Source of the DNA: Verrucomicrobiales bacterium
GTDB lineage: Bacteria; Verrucomicrobiota; Verrucomicrobiia; Limisphaerales; UBA11320
Reading direction: 5' to 3'
NCBI GenBank assembly: GCA_016793885.1
Contig: JAEUHE010000248.1
Coordinates: 1-59,292 of the forward strand
DNA: 59,292 bases
Shown: positions 1-8,744 of the stretch, one piece after another
Layout of the letters: every line of letters starts with the position of its first letter
Numbering within the stretch: the stretch's first letter is position 1
Made by a program: the position numbers and the translations under genes
Notes under the pieces: model-generated
Told to the model about the DNA's origin: nothing
The model's input: the letters and a program-made list of their open reading frames with translations, nothing else
Databases searched by the model: none

Positions 1-85
1 ACCCCATCGTGGGTTGCGGTTTGTTTGGGGGTGTTGGCCGATCCAGTCGCAACCCGCGTTGGGGTTGTGAGAAAATAACGACTAA

Positions 86-149
86 CCCAGGGTAGGCGCT
101 CCCGCTTCGCGCCAACCCTGGGCTTTGAGGCGGAATCCCTGCGGGATTC
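86..149. repeat. Palindromic intergenic repeat with two hairpins
   Basis: Two hairpins sit side by side. At 86-122 CCCAGGGT plus GGCGC pairs with GCGCC plus ACCCTGGG. At 133-149 GAATCCC pairs with GGGATTC. There is no T-run and no coding potential. It resembles the other palindromic intergenic sequences in this window and is read as a dispersed repeat. The remainder of 1-298 shows no gene. Confidence 0.6.
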
Positions 150-183
150 TAACATCTGGTCGAAGAACTTGTGGGTAATACTC

Positions 184-233
184 AGAGACCTCTACCGCTT
201 TGCCCCCCCAGCGCAGCTGGGGATCCCCCTCCC
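184..233. repeat. Degenerate copy of the multi-hairpin repeat
   Basis: The stretch agrees with the left two thirds of the tandem elements at 8385-8724: a CTCTaCCGCTTT block, a C-run, then CAGCgcAGCTGGGGATCCCCCTCC. The outer arms and right hairpin are lost. In-frame codons through this copy artificially lengthen the gene that starts at 299. Confidence 0.6.
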
Positions 234-298
234 TCCTTGCCATCCGAGGAGAATGGACTACAAATGCAAGCCATGGGCACCCGTCCAGTGAAGCACTT

Positions 299-1858
299 AT
301 GATCTCCTTCCGTTGGAAGCTCCGTCTCGGGGCAGCCGCAGGCGCTCTTATGCTCCTCATCCTCAGCGCCGCCTGGATGGAGCGCCGTAAAGGTGAGCAA
401 CGTCTCGAACGAGTACGGCAGGAGCTCACTTCCAAAGGAGAGAAGTTAACCTGGCAGGAACTCGCGCCCGCCGCACCGCCGCCAGATCAAAATGGCTACC
501 ACCAGGTGGTGCAGGCGATGGCCGGCTTGAGCGGACTGCCCTGGGCCACCGAGCACATGCCGAGGTTTCCACTTTCCACCAATGGCAACGCTATCCGCTG
601 GAAACACCTCCCCCATTGGAAGTTGTCCACCGGCGCATCCGACAGCGAAACCAACCGGGTGACCTGGGAGCAGTGGCGGGAACACCTTGCCCCGATGGCC
701 GAACCGCTCGCGGCCGCCCGCGCCGCGATTCACAAACCCTACCTCGATGCCGCGTTGAATTATGATGCGGGGATGCGATTACCCCTGCGTCACTTGGCTC
801 CGATGAAGCGGCTTGCCAACTGCCTCAGCGCTCATGCGGCTTCTGAGCTTATGGCCGGACATCCAACGAGCGCGGTAGACGACGCCGAGGCCTTGCTCCG
901 CCTCGCGATGCATCTCCAACGTGAGCCCCTATTCATCTCGCAACTCGTCCAGATCTCCATTCAGGCTGTGGCACTACCGATCTCCTGGCAGCTGGTTCAC
1001 TCAGGTTTGCTAAGTCCGAATGATCTCGAGCGCTTGCAGGAGGTCTGGACGAAAGTTCAAGCGCAGGCCCCAATGGCCCAAGGTTTGGCTGGAGAACGCG
1101 TTTTCGCCCTGAGCGGTTTCGAAGAGGCCAGGCTCTCGACCTCCAACTTTTTGGCGGTTTCGGAGAGCGCCCTATCGGGAGGCACCCCAGGCACTCCAGC
1201 CGACTTTTTCGAATTCCTAGCGTCGGCCGTGCCTCAAACCGGACGCGCATCCCGCTCCGTGATGTGGCGTCACCTCTTCTGGCCGACCGATCAAGCCGTG
1301 ATGCTGGAACACGTCCAATCCATGATTGAATCGCTTCGCCGGGCGGCCTCAGGTGCTTCGGCTCGCGACCTCGCAACACAAATCCACACGACCACCAACG
1401 CGATCGCGCAACTCAGCGAGGGGAGCCCGTTTGCTGAGTTGCGCACCGCCCTGTCCCAGCTCCTGCTGCCGTCGCTGGCCAATTCTTTCAAACGGGCTCT
1501 ACGCGCCGAAGCCCAGCAACGCCTGGTCATCGCGGCCATCGCGCTGCAACGCTACCACCTTCGACATGGGAGCTATCCTCCGACGCTCGACTCTCTGACG
1601 CCGGAATATTTGAAAACCCCGTTGCGGGATCCTTACGACGGCTTGCCGCTGCGCTACACTCGTGGAGAACCACGCCACGAGTTCAAATTGTATTCCGTGG
1701 GAGAGAATCTGGTGGACGATGGCGGCATGCTTGCCCAACCAACGGCGACGGCCGCCCGTGCATCGCTGTGGCAAGCCTTCACCGGATCGGCCGATGTCAT
1801 CTGGCCAATGCCCGCCAGTGAAGCCGAAGCCCGATCACTCCTCAGACCGGCCGAGTAA
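299..1858 (+). CDS. Membrane-anchored protein of unknown function (519 aa)
   Basis: I cannot assign a function. Starting at 299, the protein opens with a basic stretch and a hydrophobic segment (about residues 8-27), so an N-terminal membrane anchor or uncleaved signal is likely. The reading frame stays open to 200, but those codons lie in a degenerate repeat, so 299 is the better start. The body is alpha-helical and rich in Ala and Leu. The last 80 residues hold a block beginning RLVIAAIALQRYHLRHGSYP and continuing through DPYDGLPLRYT to a SVGENLVDDGG-like end. Such tails recall the globular part of type II secretion pseudopilins and occur, from memory, in verrucomicrobial and planctomycete proteins of unknown role. 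It is monocistronic, followed by repeats. Confidence 0.75.
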   Translation: MISFRWKLRLGAAAGALMLLILSAAWMERRKGEQRLERVRQELTSKGEKLTWQELAPAAPPPDQNGYHQVVQAMAGLSGLPWATEHMPRFPLSTNGNAIRWKHLPHWKLSTGASDSETNRVTWEQWREHLAPMAEPLAAARAAIHKPYLDAALNYDAGMRLPLRHLAPMKRLANCLSAHAASELMAGHPTSAVDDAEALLRLAMHLQREPLFISQLVQISIQAVALPISWQLVHSGLLSPNDLERLQEVWTKVQAQAPMAQGLAGERVFALSGFEEARLSTSNFLAVSESALSGGTPGTPADFFEFLASAVPQTGRASRSVMWRHLFWPTDQAVMLEHVQSMIESLRRAASGASARDLATQIHTTTNAIAQLSEGSPFAELRTALSQLLLPSLANSFKRALRAEAQQRLVIAAIALQRYHLRHGSYPPTLDSLTPEYLKTPLRDPYDGLPLRYTRGEPRHEFKLYSVGENLVDDGGMLAQPTATAARASLWQAFTGSADVIWPMPASEAEARSLLRPAE

Positions 1859-1963
1859 GCTGCTCAGCGACAGGCGGCTTCTAGTGCGATCAGACGTAGG
1901 GGAGATGCGCAAAGGGTTTCTCAGGCACCCGAAGTCGGATGGAACCAATCATTTTGACTTCAA

Positions 1964-2184
1964 GACCCCGCGGGGTCCTAGAGATTAGCCGGGTGATCGA
2001 AGATCCCCGGAATCGATAAAAAAAACTGAGCATCGCGCAGCGATGCCACGTCTTCGAGCGGGGGGGTGACACCCTCATGCGGGCTACGGAACTTTTGGAC
2101 CTTAAACCGGTGGTCTATGCGCGGCGTCGACCACCGGCTAATCCTTGAGAACCCTGCAGGTTCCTCACGGCTCGATCGCGAGCC
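1964..2184. repeat. Cluster of short perfect palindromes (dispersed repeat family B)
   Basis: The gap 1859-2321 has no gene but a series of hairpins: GACCCCGCGGGGTC at 1964-1977, GCATCGC/GCGATGC at 2030-2046, CCGGTGGTC/GACCACCGG at 2107-2137, GAACC/GGTTC at 2149-2163, and a GGCTCG/CGAGCC palindrome ending near 2184. The GAGCATCGCGCAGCGATGCCAC module and the CCGGCTAATC...GAACC order recur at 19649-19890. It is therefore a composite dispersed repeat, here upstream of xylA. Confidence 0.7.
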
Positions 2185-2321
2185 TGTGTTTCTAGAGAAC
2201 CCTCTCAAGTTCAAATCACCCGCCGGCTCCGGAACGCCGGCCGCTTTCCGGCTTGCCAGCGACGGCCCCAAGGCTCAGTTTTGCTCCCGAAAATTAACGA
2301 AAACCAATTTTAACTGTCACT

Positions 2322-3641
2322 ATGCCTGCAGCGTTTCCCAAGATCCCGAAAATTCAGTTCGAAGGACCGAAGTCCCGAAATCCTTTTGCCTTTAAGCACT
2401 ACAACGCGACCGAGTTGGTAGAAGGCAAACCGATGAAGGATCATTTCCGCTTTTCCGTCGTCTACTGGCATACGATGTGTGGAAATGGTTCCGACATGTT
2501 CGGATGGGGAACCTGGGACCGTCCTTGGGATCGCAACACCAAGGACAATTCCATCGAGCGCGCGAAGCGTCGTGTGCCGGTATTCTTCGAGTTCTGTGAG
2601 AAGCTGGGCGCCCCGTTCTATGCGTGGCATGACCGCGACGTCGCTCCTCACGGCAAGACCCTCCGCGAATCCAACAAGTATCTCGACACCATCGCCACCC
2701 TGCTGAAGGCACAGCAAAAAGCGACCGGCATCAAGCTGCTCTGGGGCACTGCTCAAAACTTTGTTCATCCGCGCTACATGCACGGCGCCGCCACCAGCTG
2801 CAACGCCGACGCATTCGCGTTCGCAGCCGCCCAGGTCAAGACTGCTCTCGACCTGACCCAGGAACTCAAGGGCGAAGGCTACGTGTTCTGGGGTGGTCGG
2901 GAAGGTTACAGCACGCTGCTCAACACCGATCTGAAGCGCGAGATGGAACACCTGGCGACCTTCATGCAGATGGCCGTCGATTATAAGAAGAAGATCGGGT
3001 TCAAAGGACAGTTCTACATCGAACCCAAGCCCAAGGAACCTACCAAGCATCAGTACGACTCCGACGCCGCGGCCTGCCTGAATTTCCTGCGGGAGTTTGA
3101 TCTGCTCCCGCACTTCAAGCTGAACCTCGAAACCAATCACGCTACCCTGGCCGGCCACAGCATGCAGCACGAGCTGGAAGTTGCCGGCGCAGCCGGAGCC
3201 CTGGGTTCCATGGACGCCAACATGGGCGACCTGTTCCTCGGCTGGGACACCGATCAGTTCCCGACCGACCTCTACCTCACCACCCAGTGCATGCTCAGTA
3301 TTCTCAAATACGGAGGATACACCACCGGCGGAACTAACTTCGATGCCAAGCTGCGTCGTGAGAGTGTGGATCCCGCCGATCTCTTCCACGCCCACATCGC
3401 CGGCATGGACACCTTCGCGCGCGGCCTGAAGATCGCGGCAGCCATCCGCAAAGACGGACGGCTCGCGGAATTCGTCAAACACCGCTACCGCTCCTGGGAT
3501 TCCGGCATCGGGAAGCAGATCGAGAAACGCAAAGTCGGCTTCAAAGATCTGACCGCCTACGCCCTCAAGATGGGTGAGGTCAAGACCCAGGAAAGTGGCC
3601 GACAAGAATATCTCGAGAACCTCTTCAACGAGTTCATCTGA
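2322..3641 (+). CDS. xylA: Xylose isomerase (EC 5.3.1.5)
   Basis: This enzyme interconverts D-xylose and D-xylulose (and glucose/fructose) in the cytoplasm. At 439 residues it has the usual length of the longer, class II isomerases. The catalytic His/Asp pair is in [10 protein letters not shown] (H103, D106). The family signatures VFWGGREG (about 189-196) and [15 protein letters not shown] (from 232) are intact, giving metal ligand E234 and K236. Further ligands are E270 and H273 in LETNH, D298 in SMDAN, D309/D311 in GWDTDQFP and D341 in NFDAK. No xylulokinase, xylose transporter or regulator lies nearby, so it is not in a xylose operon here. The start lacks a clear Shine-Dalgarno sequence. 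A strong terminator follows at 3731. Confidence 0.97.
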   Translation: MPAAFPKIPKIQFEGPKSRNPFAFKHYNATELVEGKPMKDHFRFSVVYWHTMCGNGSDMFGWGTWDRPWDRNTKDNSIERAKRRVPVFFEFCEKLGAPFYAWHDRDVAPHGKTLRESNKYLDTIATLLKAQQKATGIKLLWGTAQNFVHPRYMHGAATSCNADAFAFAAAQVKTALDLTQELKGEGYVFWGGREGYSTLLNTDLKREMEHLATFMQMAVDYKKKIGFKGQFYIEPKPKEPTKHQYDSDAAACLNFLREFDLLPHFKLNLETNHATLAGHSMQHELEVAGAAGALGSMDANMGDLFLGWDTDQFPTDLYLTTQCMLSILKYGGYTTGGTNFDAKLRRESVDPADLFHAHIAGMDTFARGLKIAAAIRKDGRLAEFVKHRYRSWDSGIGKQIEKRKVGFKDLTAYALKMGEVKTQESGRQEYLENLFNEFI

Positions 3642-3730
3642 AGCAGACGCGGCCCGGCCCCTACCCCACCATCGCGCATAGCGGCGGCGAGTGGTCAGAG
3701 AGCTGGTCCGATTCCAGCGAGTTTAAATGC

Positions 3731-3770
3731 AAAGGTCACGAGTCCAACCAGGGCTCGTGACCTTTTGTTT
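3731..3770 (+). terminator. Rho-independent terminator after xylA
   Basis: AAAGGTCACGAG pairs perfectly with CTCGTGACCTTT (12 bp) across an 11-base loop and is followed by TTGTTT. It lies 90 bases past the xylA stop. The A-rich left side may also serve the convergent OsmC-family gene. Confidence 0.85.
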
Positions 3771-3800
3771 GTGGTCTTGATCCAGAAGGCAGGGGTGAGA

Positions 3801-4262
3801 TCACGCATGGGCAACAGAGATCTCAGTCTTCACCGACTGGGCGATAAAACACTGGTCATGGGCGACGTGATGCAACTGATCCTCGTCCTCACGGGTGGGC
3901 AGCCGGTCTCCGCTGTAGACGATCTTCGGATGAAGTGTCACCGCGCTAACCCAAGGCACACCTGAAGGCCCCTTTGCCATCACTCCCACCGCGTCATCCT
4001 CGTAGCTATCGATCTGGAACCCTTTCTTGGCGGCCAGGTAAAGATAGGTCAGCATATGACAGCTCGAGATGGACGCCACGAAAGCCTCCTCCGGATCCAC
4101 CCCCGCGGGATTGGAATAAGGTAGCGGGACCACTGAGGGGGATGAAGAAGCGATCACGGTGGCACCCCCATCGAAAGCCCACGTGTGCTCCCGGGAGTAT
4201 TTCCCCTTCAGGAAATCCGGGCTGGTGCACTTCCAAACAACCTTCGCATGATGATCAGACAT
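3801..4262 (-). CDS. OsmC-family peroxiredoxin-like protein (153 aa)
   Basis: OsmC/Ohr proteins reduce organic hydroperoxides with a pair of cysteines in the cytoplasm. The sequence shows the family core GVDPEEAFVASISSCHMLTYL with the peroxidatic cysteine (C68) on the central helix, then a beta region, and a second cysteine (C138) in AHDQCFIAQSV where the family has its second active-site Cys. The 153-residue length fits OsmC. I chose 4262 because MSDHHAKVVWKC is a typical OsmC beginning; an in-frame ATG at 4301 would add 13 low-complexity residues. The gene stands alone, convergent with xylA, with a palindromic repeat upstream at 4297-4395 that must hold or flank its promoter. The physiological substrate cannot be told from sequence. 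Confidence 0.88.
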   Translation of the reverse strand: MSDHHAKVVWKCTSPDFLKGKYSREHTWAFDGGATVIASSSPSVVPLPYSNPAGVDPEEAFVASISSCHMLTYLYLAAKKGFQIDSYEDDAVGVMAKGPSGVPWVSAVTLHPKIVYSGDRLPTREDEDQLHHVAHDQCFIAQSVKTEISVAHA

Positions 4263-4296
4263 AGAATTAGATTCAGAGTTCTTACCAATATTTTGG

Positions 4297-4395
4297 CCCA
4301 CGGAACACGCGGATCACACAGACAACAGTAACGTCAGTCGGCCCGGCCCTCGCAGGTCACTTTTTAGATCCGTGTGGTCCGTGTGTTCCGCGGGC
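4297..4395. repeat. Inverted-repeat element with CACGGA/CCGTG arms (family C)
   Basis: The left arm (4297-4323, GCCCACGGAACACGCGGATC...) is the imperfect reverse complement of the right arm (4367-4395, ...GTGTGTTCCGCGGGC). Each arm holds internal repeats of about 10 bases built on CGGA-ACAC. It lies between two minus-strand genes. Related elements occur at 28019-28098 and 47044-47179. Confidence 0.6.
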
Positions 4396-4410
4396 AATAC
4401 GTCCCCGCGC

Positions 4411-6717
4411 TTATTTCCGACCGCCCGCCTGGCGACATTCTTCAATGAGCTTCAGATAAGTCTGCTCCGCGTGATCGTAGGTCTTCTTGAAATCGTCCTT
4501 CTCATCGGCATCCATGAACCGCTCCTTCTGCTGACGGCATTGGCGCAAGCTCGCCAGACACCACTCCGCGCTCTTGAGGGACGCACGGATCGGCTGCCCA
4601 CCCACCTCGACAAAGATCGGATTGGTATGGGACGACGGGAGAATTCGCAGCGCTACCCAACTGCTCTTCTCAATCGGCACATCGAAGGAGACATCCTCCA
4701 GATGTCCGTCGGCTTCGATTTCCTTCCGGGCCACCGGATACCCGTTCACCAAGACTTCCACCGGCACGCGACGGGACTCTCCCAGCCGCGCCCACTCGAT
4801 GCTCCAGAATGGCCTCACGCCGCTGCCGCCCCAGGGAGGAGACGCCTTAACCTTGTTCGCGAAGTAGGGATTGATGGCCTCAGGCAGCCGGGCAGCGACT
4901 TGAGCAGTCACTTTCACCGGACCGGCTTGGGACAGCCGCAAGGTGCTATCGCCTTCTCCCATCACCTGTCCGTTCGCGGAAAAGCCCATCAAGTGGCTCT
5001 TTCCGTCACCCACATAGTTGCGCCCCGCCCTGATTCCTTCGCACCAAGCATTGTAGTCCAGCTTGGGGCCGAGATGTACATAGCTCCGACCAAGACCTAC
5101 CTTCTCCCCGTAAATGCAGGGGAAGTCGGTCTCGCCACTAATACGGGTTCGGTATCCGACATTCAGGGTGTGATACCAAATGTTGAGTTCCCAGACGAAC
5201 GGCGTGTCGACGGTGGAGATAAAGTCCACAGCGGGCACCAACTTGCCATCCGGCCCTGGCACCACATGCGTGACATCGGCGATGTATTCGTTCGCTCCAA
5301 TTCCATCGAACGGCGGCACCTCGTAGTTGGGTAGATCCGTCGATTTAGTCGCCAATCCCCATCCAGAGTGCGCCGGCCCGACGAGTGCTCCCTGAGCCTT
5401 GGCCCAGCGAAGGGTGTTCAAGCCCAGCTTCGGCCAGTGATGCTTCGAGTCTCCACCCGGGTACATCTGGTCCCGTAACCGAAGCAGGCACAGATGGCCG
5501 CTCTCGTGCGACCCGAATCCCGAAACCTCAATGTCATAGCGCAACAGATAAGGATAGCTGGAAACCCGATCGTCCTTGCCGGTGAAAAACTGCTTTTGAT
5601 AGTCAAAGCAAGGTCCCCAAGTCAGGTTGGCCCCAACCTTGAGATCCTCTCCCACAATGTGGCGCTGCATGTCAGGTGCATGAACGCCTTCGGAGGGCTT
5701 AACATAGTGAGCACAGCCTGCGGCATGGATATGATGATCGCCCGACCACCAACCCTTCAGCGAGGGATCAATCCAGCGCCTGGACTGAAACTTCAACTCG
5801 CGAGTGTCGGCCGCGACCAGCACCGTTCTTCGCTCAGGGATAGACTCCGGACCGCGGTTGAAATCAATGGTGTAGGTTCCGGTTGGCAGCCGGATCTTCT
5901 CACCATCCGCTCGGTAGACCTGGGGATGAAAGCCAAAGTCGGGAGCCAGCCGCTTGGCCTGCGACGGATACACCCGTCCAGCCGCATCGCGGATCTCAAA
6001 GGATGCGGTGGTGGCGTGGCCGTTCTCGTCCTTGACCCGCAGAGTGATCGATTGCGCCGGCCGACAGTCAAACAGCAGATCCACCTCGTTGCGGAATCCG
6101 ATGTCCTGGGTCCCCTGCCCCACATTAAAACTCATCTTGGCTTCGCGCTTTCCGGCATCGCGGCTATAGAGCTGGATGATTCGATACTCCAACTCCAGAC
6201 CGCTCAACTTCTCGTTGAGCGGCTGGGTGTTGAACATCCGCAAGTCCAGCCACAGATCGTCCTGCGCGCCAAGAGCCCTCCGGTCTCCTTCTCGACGAAA
6301 CAACTCGCTGCCGTTGGGGCTCTCCGCCTTCAACTCCGCGGTGGTCCCTGATTCATTGTGAACCTTGACCAAGAATTGCATCCACCCCTGCTCATTCAAA
6401 ATGGGTTTCGCGGGCCCGGCGCTCACCTTCACCCGCATCTCCGGATTAATGTGCACCCCGTAGAGCGCATACCGGTCGAGCACTTGCTGCAGACCATCGC
6501 GCGCCGAATTGCCATCCTCATTGGCCAGAGCGGCGTCCAACTGTTGCTGGTCCGACGGGGCCAGCGGAAACCCCAAATGGTTCATCGCTTCAACGACTCG
6601 GCGGACCTGAGCTTTGAGAGGCTGCAGCTCCACTTGCGTGACGCGGGGAAACTCGGCGGCAAGAAGAGTCGCAGTGACAATCCAGATTATCCCGAGGGTG
6701 GTGAGGGCTGTTTTCAT
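4411..6717 (-). CDS. Secreted CehA/McbA-like metallohydrolase (PHP-type), 768 aa
   Basis: Translation from 6717 begins MKTALTTLGIIW, a clear signal peptide ending near LLAAEFP, so the enzyme is exported. Upstream in-frame codons to 6774 lack signal character. Residues about 100-310 form beta-rich accessory domains. The catalytic part starts at WWSGDHHIHAAGC (about 323-335), whose HxH is the first metal motif of the PHP/CehA family. Later likely ligand regions are VGPAHSGWG, GIGANEY and ISGETDFPC. CehA and McbA are carbamate hydrolases, but the family is broad and this substrate is unknown. The end is charged and helical (KDDFKKTYDHAEQTYLKLIEEC). It appears monocistronic and is divergent from the propeller gene at 6928. 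Confidence 0.8.
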   Translation of the reverse strand: MKTALTTLGIIWIVTATLLAAEFPRVTQVELQPLKAQVRRVVEAMNHLGFPLAPSDQQQLDAALANEDGNSARDGLQQVLDRYALYGVHINPEMRVKVSAGPAKPILNEQGWMQFLVKVHNESGTTAELKAESPNGSELFRREGDRRALGAQDDLWLDLRMFNTQPLNEKLSGLELEYRIIQLYSRDAGKREAKMSFNVGQGTQDIGFRNEVDLLFDCRPAQSITLRVKDENGHATTASFEIRDAAGRVYPSQAKRLAPDFGFHPQVYRADGEKIRLPTGTYTIDFNRGPESIPERRTVLVAADTRELKFQSRRWIDPSLKGWWSGDHHIHAAGCAHYVKPSEGVHAPDMQRHIVGEDLKVGANLTWGPCFDYQKQFFTGKDDRVSSYPYLLRYDIEVSGFGSHESGHLCLLRLRDQMYPGGDSKHHWPKLGLNTLRWAKAQGALVGPAHSGWGLATKSTDLPNYEVPPFDGIGANEYIADVTHVVPGPDGKLVPAVDFISTVDTPFVWELNIWYHTLNVGYRTRISGETDFPCIYGEKVGLGRSYVHLGPKLDYNAWCEGIRAGRNYVGDGKSHLMGFSANGQVMGEGDSTLRLSQAGPVKVTAQVAARLPEAINPYFANKVKASPPWGGSGVRPFWSIEWARLGESRRVPVEVLVNGYPVARKEIEADGHLEDVSFDVPIEKSSWVALRILPSSHTNPIFVEVGGQPIRASLKSAEWCLASLRQCRQQKERFMDADEKDDFKKTYDHAEQTYLKLIEECRQAGGRK

Positions 6718-6927
6718 GGCAATGGGCTTCGTAGTGGTCGTGGGAGTGTAAGCAGACTGACCAGGCGGGATCAACTCCCATGGTAACCCACCGTAGGCAC
6801 GTTAAATCGCAACTCACGGCCTACGCCCCCTCCCCATCGCTTGACAATTCGCCAAGAGGGCGATGTCCTTTCCGCACTCACTTCTTCGTCGTCTCTGTGT
6901 GAAGAATCCGGTTTCAATGAATAACCT

Positions 6928-8043
6928 ATGAGCACCATCCGAGTTCTGGTCGGCACCAAGAAAGGGGCCTTTATCCTCACGTCCGACGGTAAACGTCAGC
7001 AGTGGAAGGTCAGCGGGCCTCATTTTGCGGGTTGGGAGATGTATCATCTCAAGGGATCTCCGGCCGATCCCAACCGAATCTATGCCTCCCAGACCAGCGG
7101 GTGGTTTGGCCAAATGATTCAGCGCTCGAATGACGGGGGGCAAACCTGGGAACCCGTCGGGAACGAGTTCAAATACGACGGCACCCCGGGCACGCATCAG
7201 TGGTACGATGGCACTCAACACCCCTGGGAATTCAAACGCATCTGGCACTTGGAACCTTCACCAACCGACCCTGATCTCGTGTACGCCGGGGCCGAAGACG
7301 CAGCCCTGTTCCGCACATCGGATGGCGGGAAGAGTTGGCAAGAGCTCCCCGCCCTGCGTGGAGCTAAGGGAAACCTGTGGCAACCCGGGGCGGGAGGAAT
7401 GGGACTCCACACCATCATCCTGGATCGCACACGACCCGAACGCATCTACATCGCGATCTCAGCCGGGGGCGCCTTCCGGACGGACGACGGTGGACAAAGC
7501 TGGAAGCCGATCAATCGCGGGCTTAAGTCGCAATACGAACTGCCCGATCCCACCGCCGAGGTGGGACATTGTGTTCACCGGATCGCCATGCACCCCTCGC
7601 GTCCCGAAGTACTCTTCATGCAAAAGCACTGGGATATCATGCGCAGCGACAATGCCGGCGACATGTGGCACGAGGTAAGTGGAAACCTCCCGTCAGATTT
7701 TGGTTTTCCCATCGATGTGCATGCTCATGAGCCGGAAACGATCTATGTCGTCCCCATCAAGAGCGACTCCGAGCACTTCCCGCCCGACGGGAAACTCCGC
7801 GTTTATCGCAGCCGCACTGGGGGCAACGAATGGGAACCCCTGACCAAGGGCCTGCCCCAAGGCGACTGCTATGTAAATGTGCTTCGCGATGCCATGGCCG
7901 TCGACCAGCTAGACCCCTGCGGTGTTTACTTTGGAACGACTGGCGGGCAGGTCTATGTCTCTCCGGACAGCGGCAACACGTGGTCGCCCATCGTTCGCGA
8001 CCTACCTGGGGTTTTGTCGGTCGAAGTTCAGACCTTGCCATGA
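6928..8043 (+). CDS. BNR/VPS10-type beta-propeller protein (371 aa)
   Basis: The protein has no signal peptide ([20 protein letters not shown]) and is probably cytoplasmic. It is a chain of BNR/Asp-box units: [31 protein letters not shown], a diverged unit near [20 protein letters not shown] and [10 protein letters not shown], alternating with beta strands such as [14 protein letters not shown]. This is the layout of a six- to seven-bladed propeller of the sialidase/VPS10 superfamily. Catalytic sialidase residues cannot be recognised, so an enzymatic role is doubtful. The stop overlaps the start of the MoaD-like gene by four bases (ATGA), which implies translational coupling and a shared task. 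The start at 6928 has no Shine-Dalgarno sequence but fits the first strand. Confidence 0.85.
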   Translation: MSTIRVLVGTKKGAFILTSDGKRQQWKVSGPHFAGWEMYHLKGSPADPNRIYASQTSGWFGQMIQRSNDGGQTWEPVGNEFKYDGTPGTHQWYDGTQHPWEFKRIWHLEPSPTDPDLVYAGAEDAALFRTSDGGKSWQELPALRGAKGNLWQPGAGGMGLHTIILDRTRPERIYIAISAGGAFRTDDGGQSWKPINRGLKSQYELPDPTAEVGHCVHRIAMHPSRPEVLFMQKHWDIMRSDNAGDMWHEVSGNLPSDFGFPIDVHAHEPETIYVVPIKSDSEHFPPDGKLRVYRSRTGGNEWEPLTKGLPQGDCYVNVLRDAMAVDQLDPCGVYFGTTGGQVYVSPDSGNTWSPIVRDLPGVLSVEVQTLP

Positions 8044-8345
8044 GCGAGATCCGAGTTGTGCTGCCGTATCACCTGCGCACCATCGCTCGAGTGCAGGAGG
8101 AGGAGGTGCGTCTATCCGTGGAGGAACCGGTGACGCTGGGAGCCGCGCTCGATCAACTCGAGTCGGCCTATCCTTCTCTCCGAGGAACCATCCGAGATCA
8201 TGGCACTCGCCAACGCCGACCATTCATCCGCTTTTTCGCCTGTCGAGAGGACTTCTCTCACGAATCGCAGGACACGCCCCTGCCGGAATCGGTGACCGCG
8301 GGCCGCGAACCGCTTCTCATCGTCGGTGCCATGGCAGGAGGATGA
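8040..8345 (+). CDS. MoaD/ThiS-family small sulfur-carrier-like protein (101 aa)
   Basis: A ubiquitin-like protein starting [19 protein letters not shown] and ending GAMAGG. The C-terminal Gly-Gly is the residue pair that MoaD and ThiS use for adenylation and thiocarboxylation. The middle part ([21 protein letters not shown]) matches the helix after strand 2 of MoaD, and [24 protein letters not shown] matches the last two strands. It starts inside the stop of the upstream BNR gene (ATGA at 8040-8043). The longer frame back to 7830 is antisense-like overlap with that gene and is rejected. No moaE, thiF/moeB or other molybdopterin or thiamine gene is near, so the acceptor and activating enzyme are unknown. 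The pairing with a propeller suggests a dedicated partner, not cofactor synthesis. Confidence 0.82.
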   Translation: MSEIRVVLPYHLRTIARVQEEEVRLSVEEPVTLGAALDQLESAYPSLRGTIRDHGTRQRRPFIRFFACREDFSHESQDTPLPESVTAGREPLLIVGAMAGG

Positions 8346-8384
8346 GGAAGCTGAGCCAGCTTCGTCCGCTTCGACATCCTTCTA

Positions 8385-8481
8385 TGGAGTGCGGCAGCCC
8401 TCTGCCGCTTTCCCCTCCCCAGCGGAGCTGGGATCCCCCTCCGGGGGGCACCAAAAAGCTGTAGAGGCCTACAGCACTCCA
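8385..8481. repeat. Tandem multi-hairpin element, copy 1 (97 nt)
   Basis: The element is closed by TGGAGT (8385-8390) and ACTCCA (8476-8481). Inside are, in order: GCGGCAG-CCCT-CTGCCGC, CCCAGC-GGA-GCTGGG, CCCCC-TCC-GGGGG and GCTGTAG-AGGC-CTACAGC. Together they can form one closing stem and four hairpins, a tRNA-like cloverleaf outline. A 26-base linker (AACGCTTCGCGAGAAAGTG...) joins it to copy 2. It lies between the convergent 3' ends of the MoaD-like and MacB-like genes. Confidence 0.85.
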
Positions 8482-8507
8482 AACGCTTCGCGAGAAAGTG
8501 CGGCCTA

Positions 8508-8602
8508 TGGAGTGCGGCAGCCCTCTGCCGCCTTCCCCCCCCCAGCGGAGCTGGGATCCCCCTCCGGGGGCCCGAAAAGCTGTAGAGGCCTACAGCACTC
8601 CA
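8508..8602. repeat. Tandem multi-hairpin element, copy 2 (95 nt)
   Basis: Same closing TGGAGT/ACTCCA and the same four hairpins as copy 1, with every paired base kept. It differs only in unpaired spacers: CTTCCCCCCC replaces TTTCCCCTCC, and CCCGAAAA replaces the GCACCAAAAA segment. The offset from copy 1 is 123 bp. Confidence 0.85.
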
Positions 8603-8628
8603 AACGCTTCGCGAGAAAGTGTGGCCTA

Positions 8629-8724
8629 TGGAGTGCGGCAGCCCTCTGCCGCTTTCCCCTCCCCAGCGGAGCTGGGATCCCCCTCCGGGGGCACCAAAAA
8701 GCTGTAGAGGCCTACAGCACTCCA
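8629..8724. repeat. Tandem multi-hairpin element, copy 3 (96 nt)
   Basis: Third copy, offset 121 bp from copy 2. All four hairpins and the closing stem are intact and the spacers are close to copy 1. The linker between copies 2 and 3 differs by C to T (AAAGTGcGG to AAAGTGtGG). Sequence similarity stops at AAACGCC about 5 bases past the element, 20 bases before the MacB-like stop codon at 8745. Confidence 0.85.
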
Positions 8725-8744
8725 AACGCCGCCGCCGCACTTCC

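Noticed and set aside
200..298. N-terminal extension of the 299-1858 gene
   Set aside because: It translates a degenerate repeat; the signal-like N-terminus begins at 299.
2322..3641. Complete xylose-use operon around xylA
   Set aside because: No xylulokinase, transporter or regulator lies on either side; the neighbours are unrelated.
6841..6869. Sigma-70 promoter upstream of the BNR gene
   Set aside because: TTGACA is present at 6841, but the hexamer 17 bases later (TGTCCT) is a poor -10, so I do not annotate it.
8385..8724. CRISPR-like array
   Set aside because: The repeats are 95-97 nt with identical-type linkers, not short repeats with unique spacers, and there are no cas genes.
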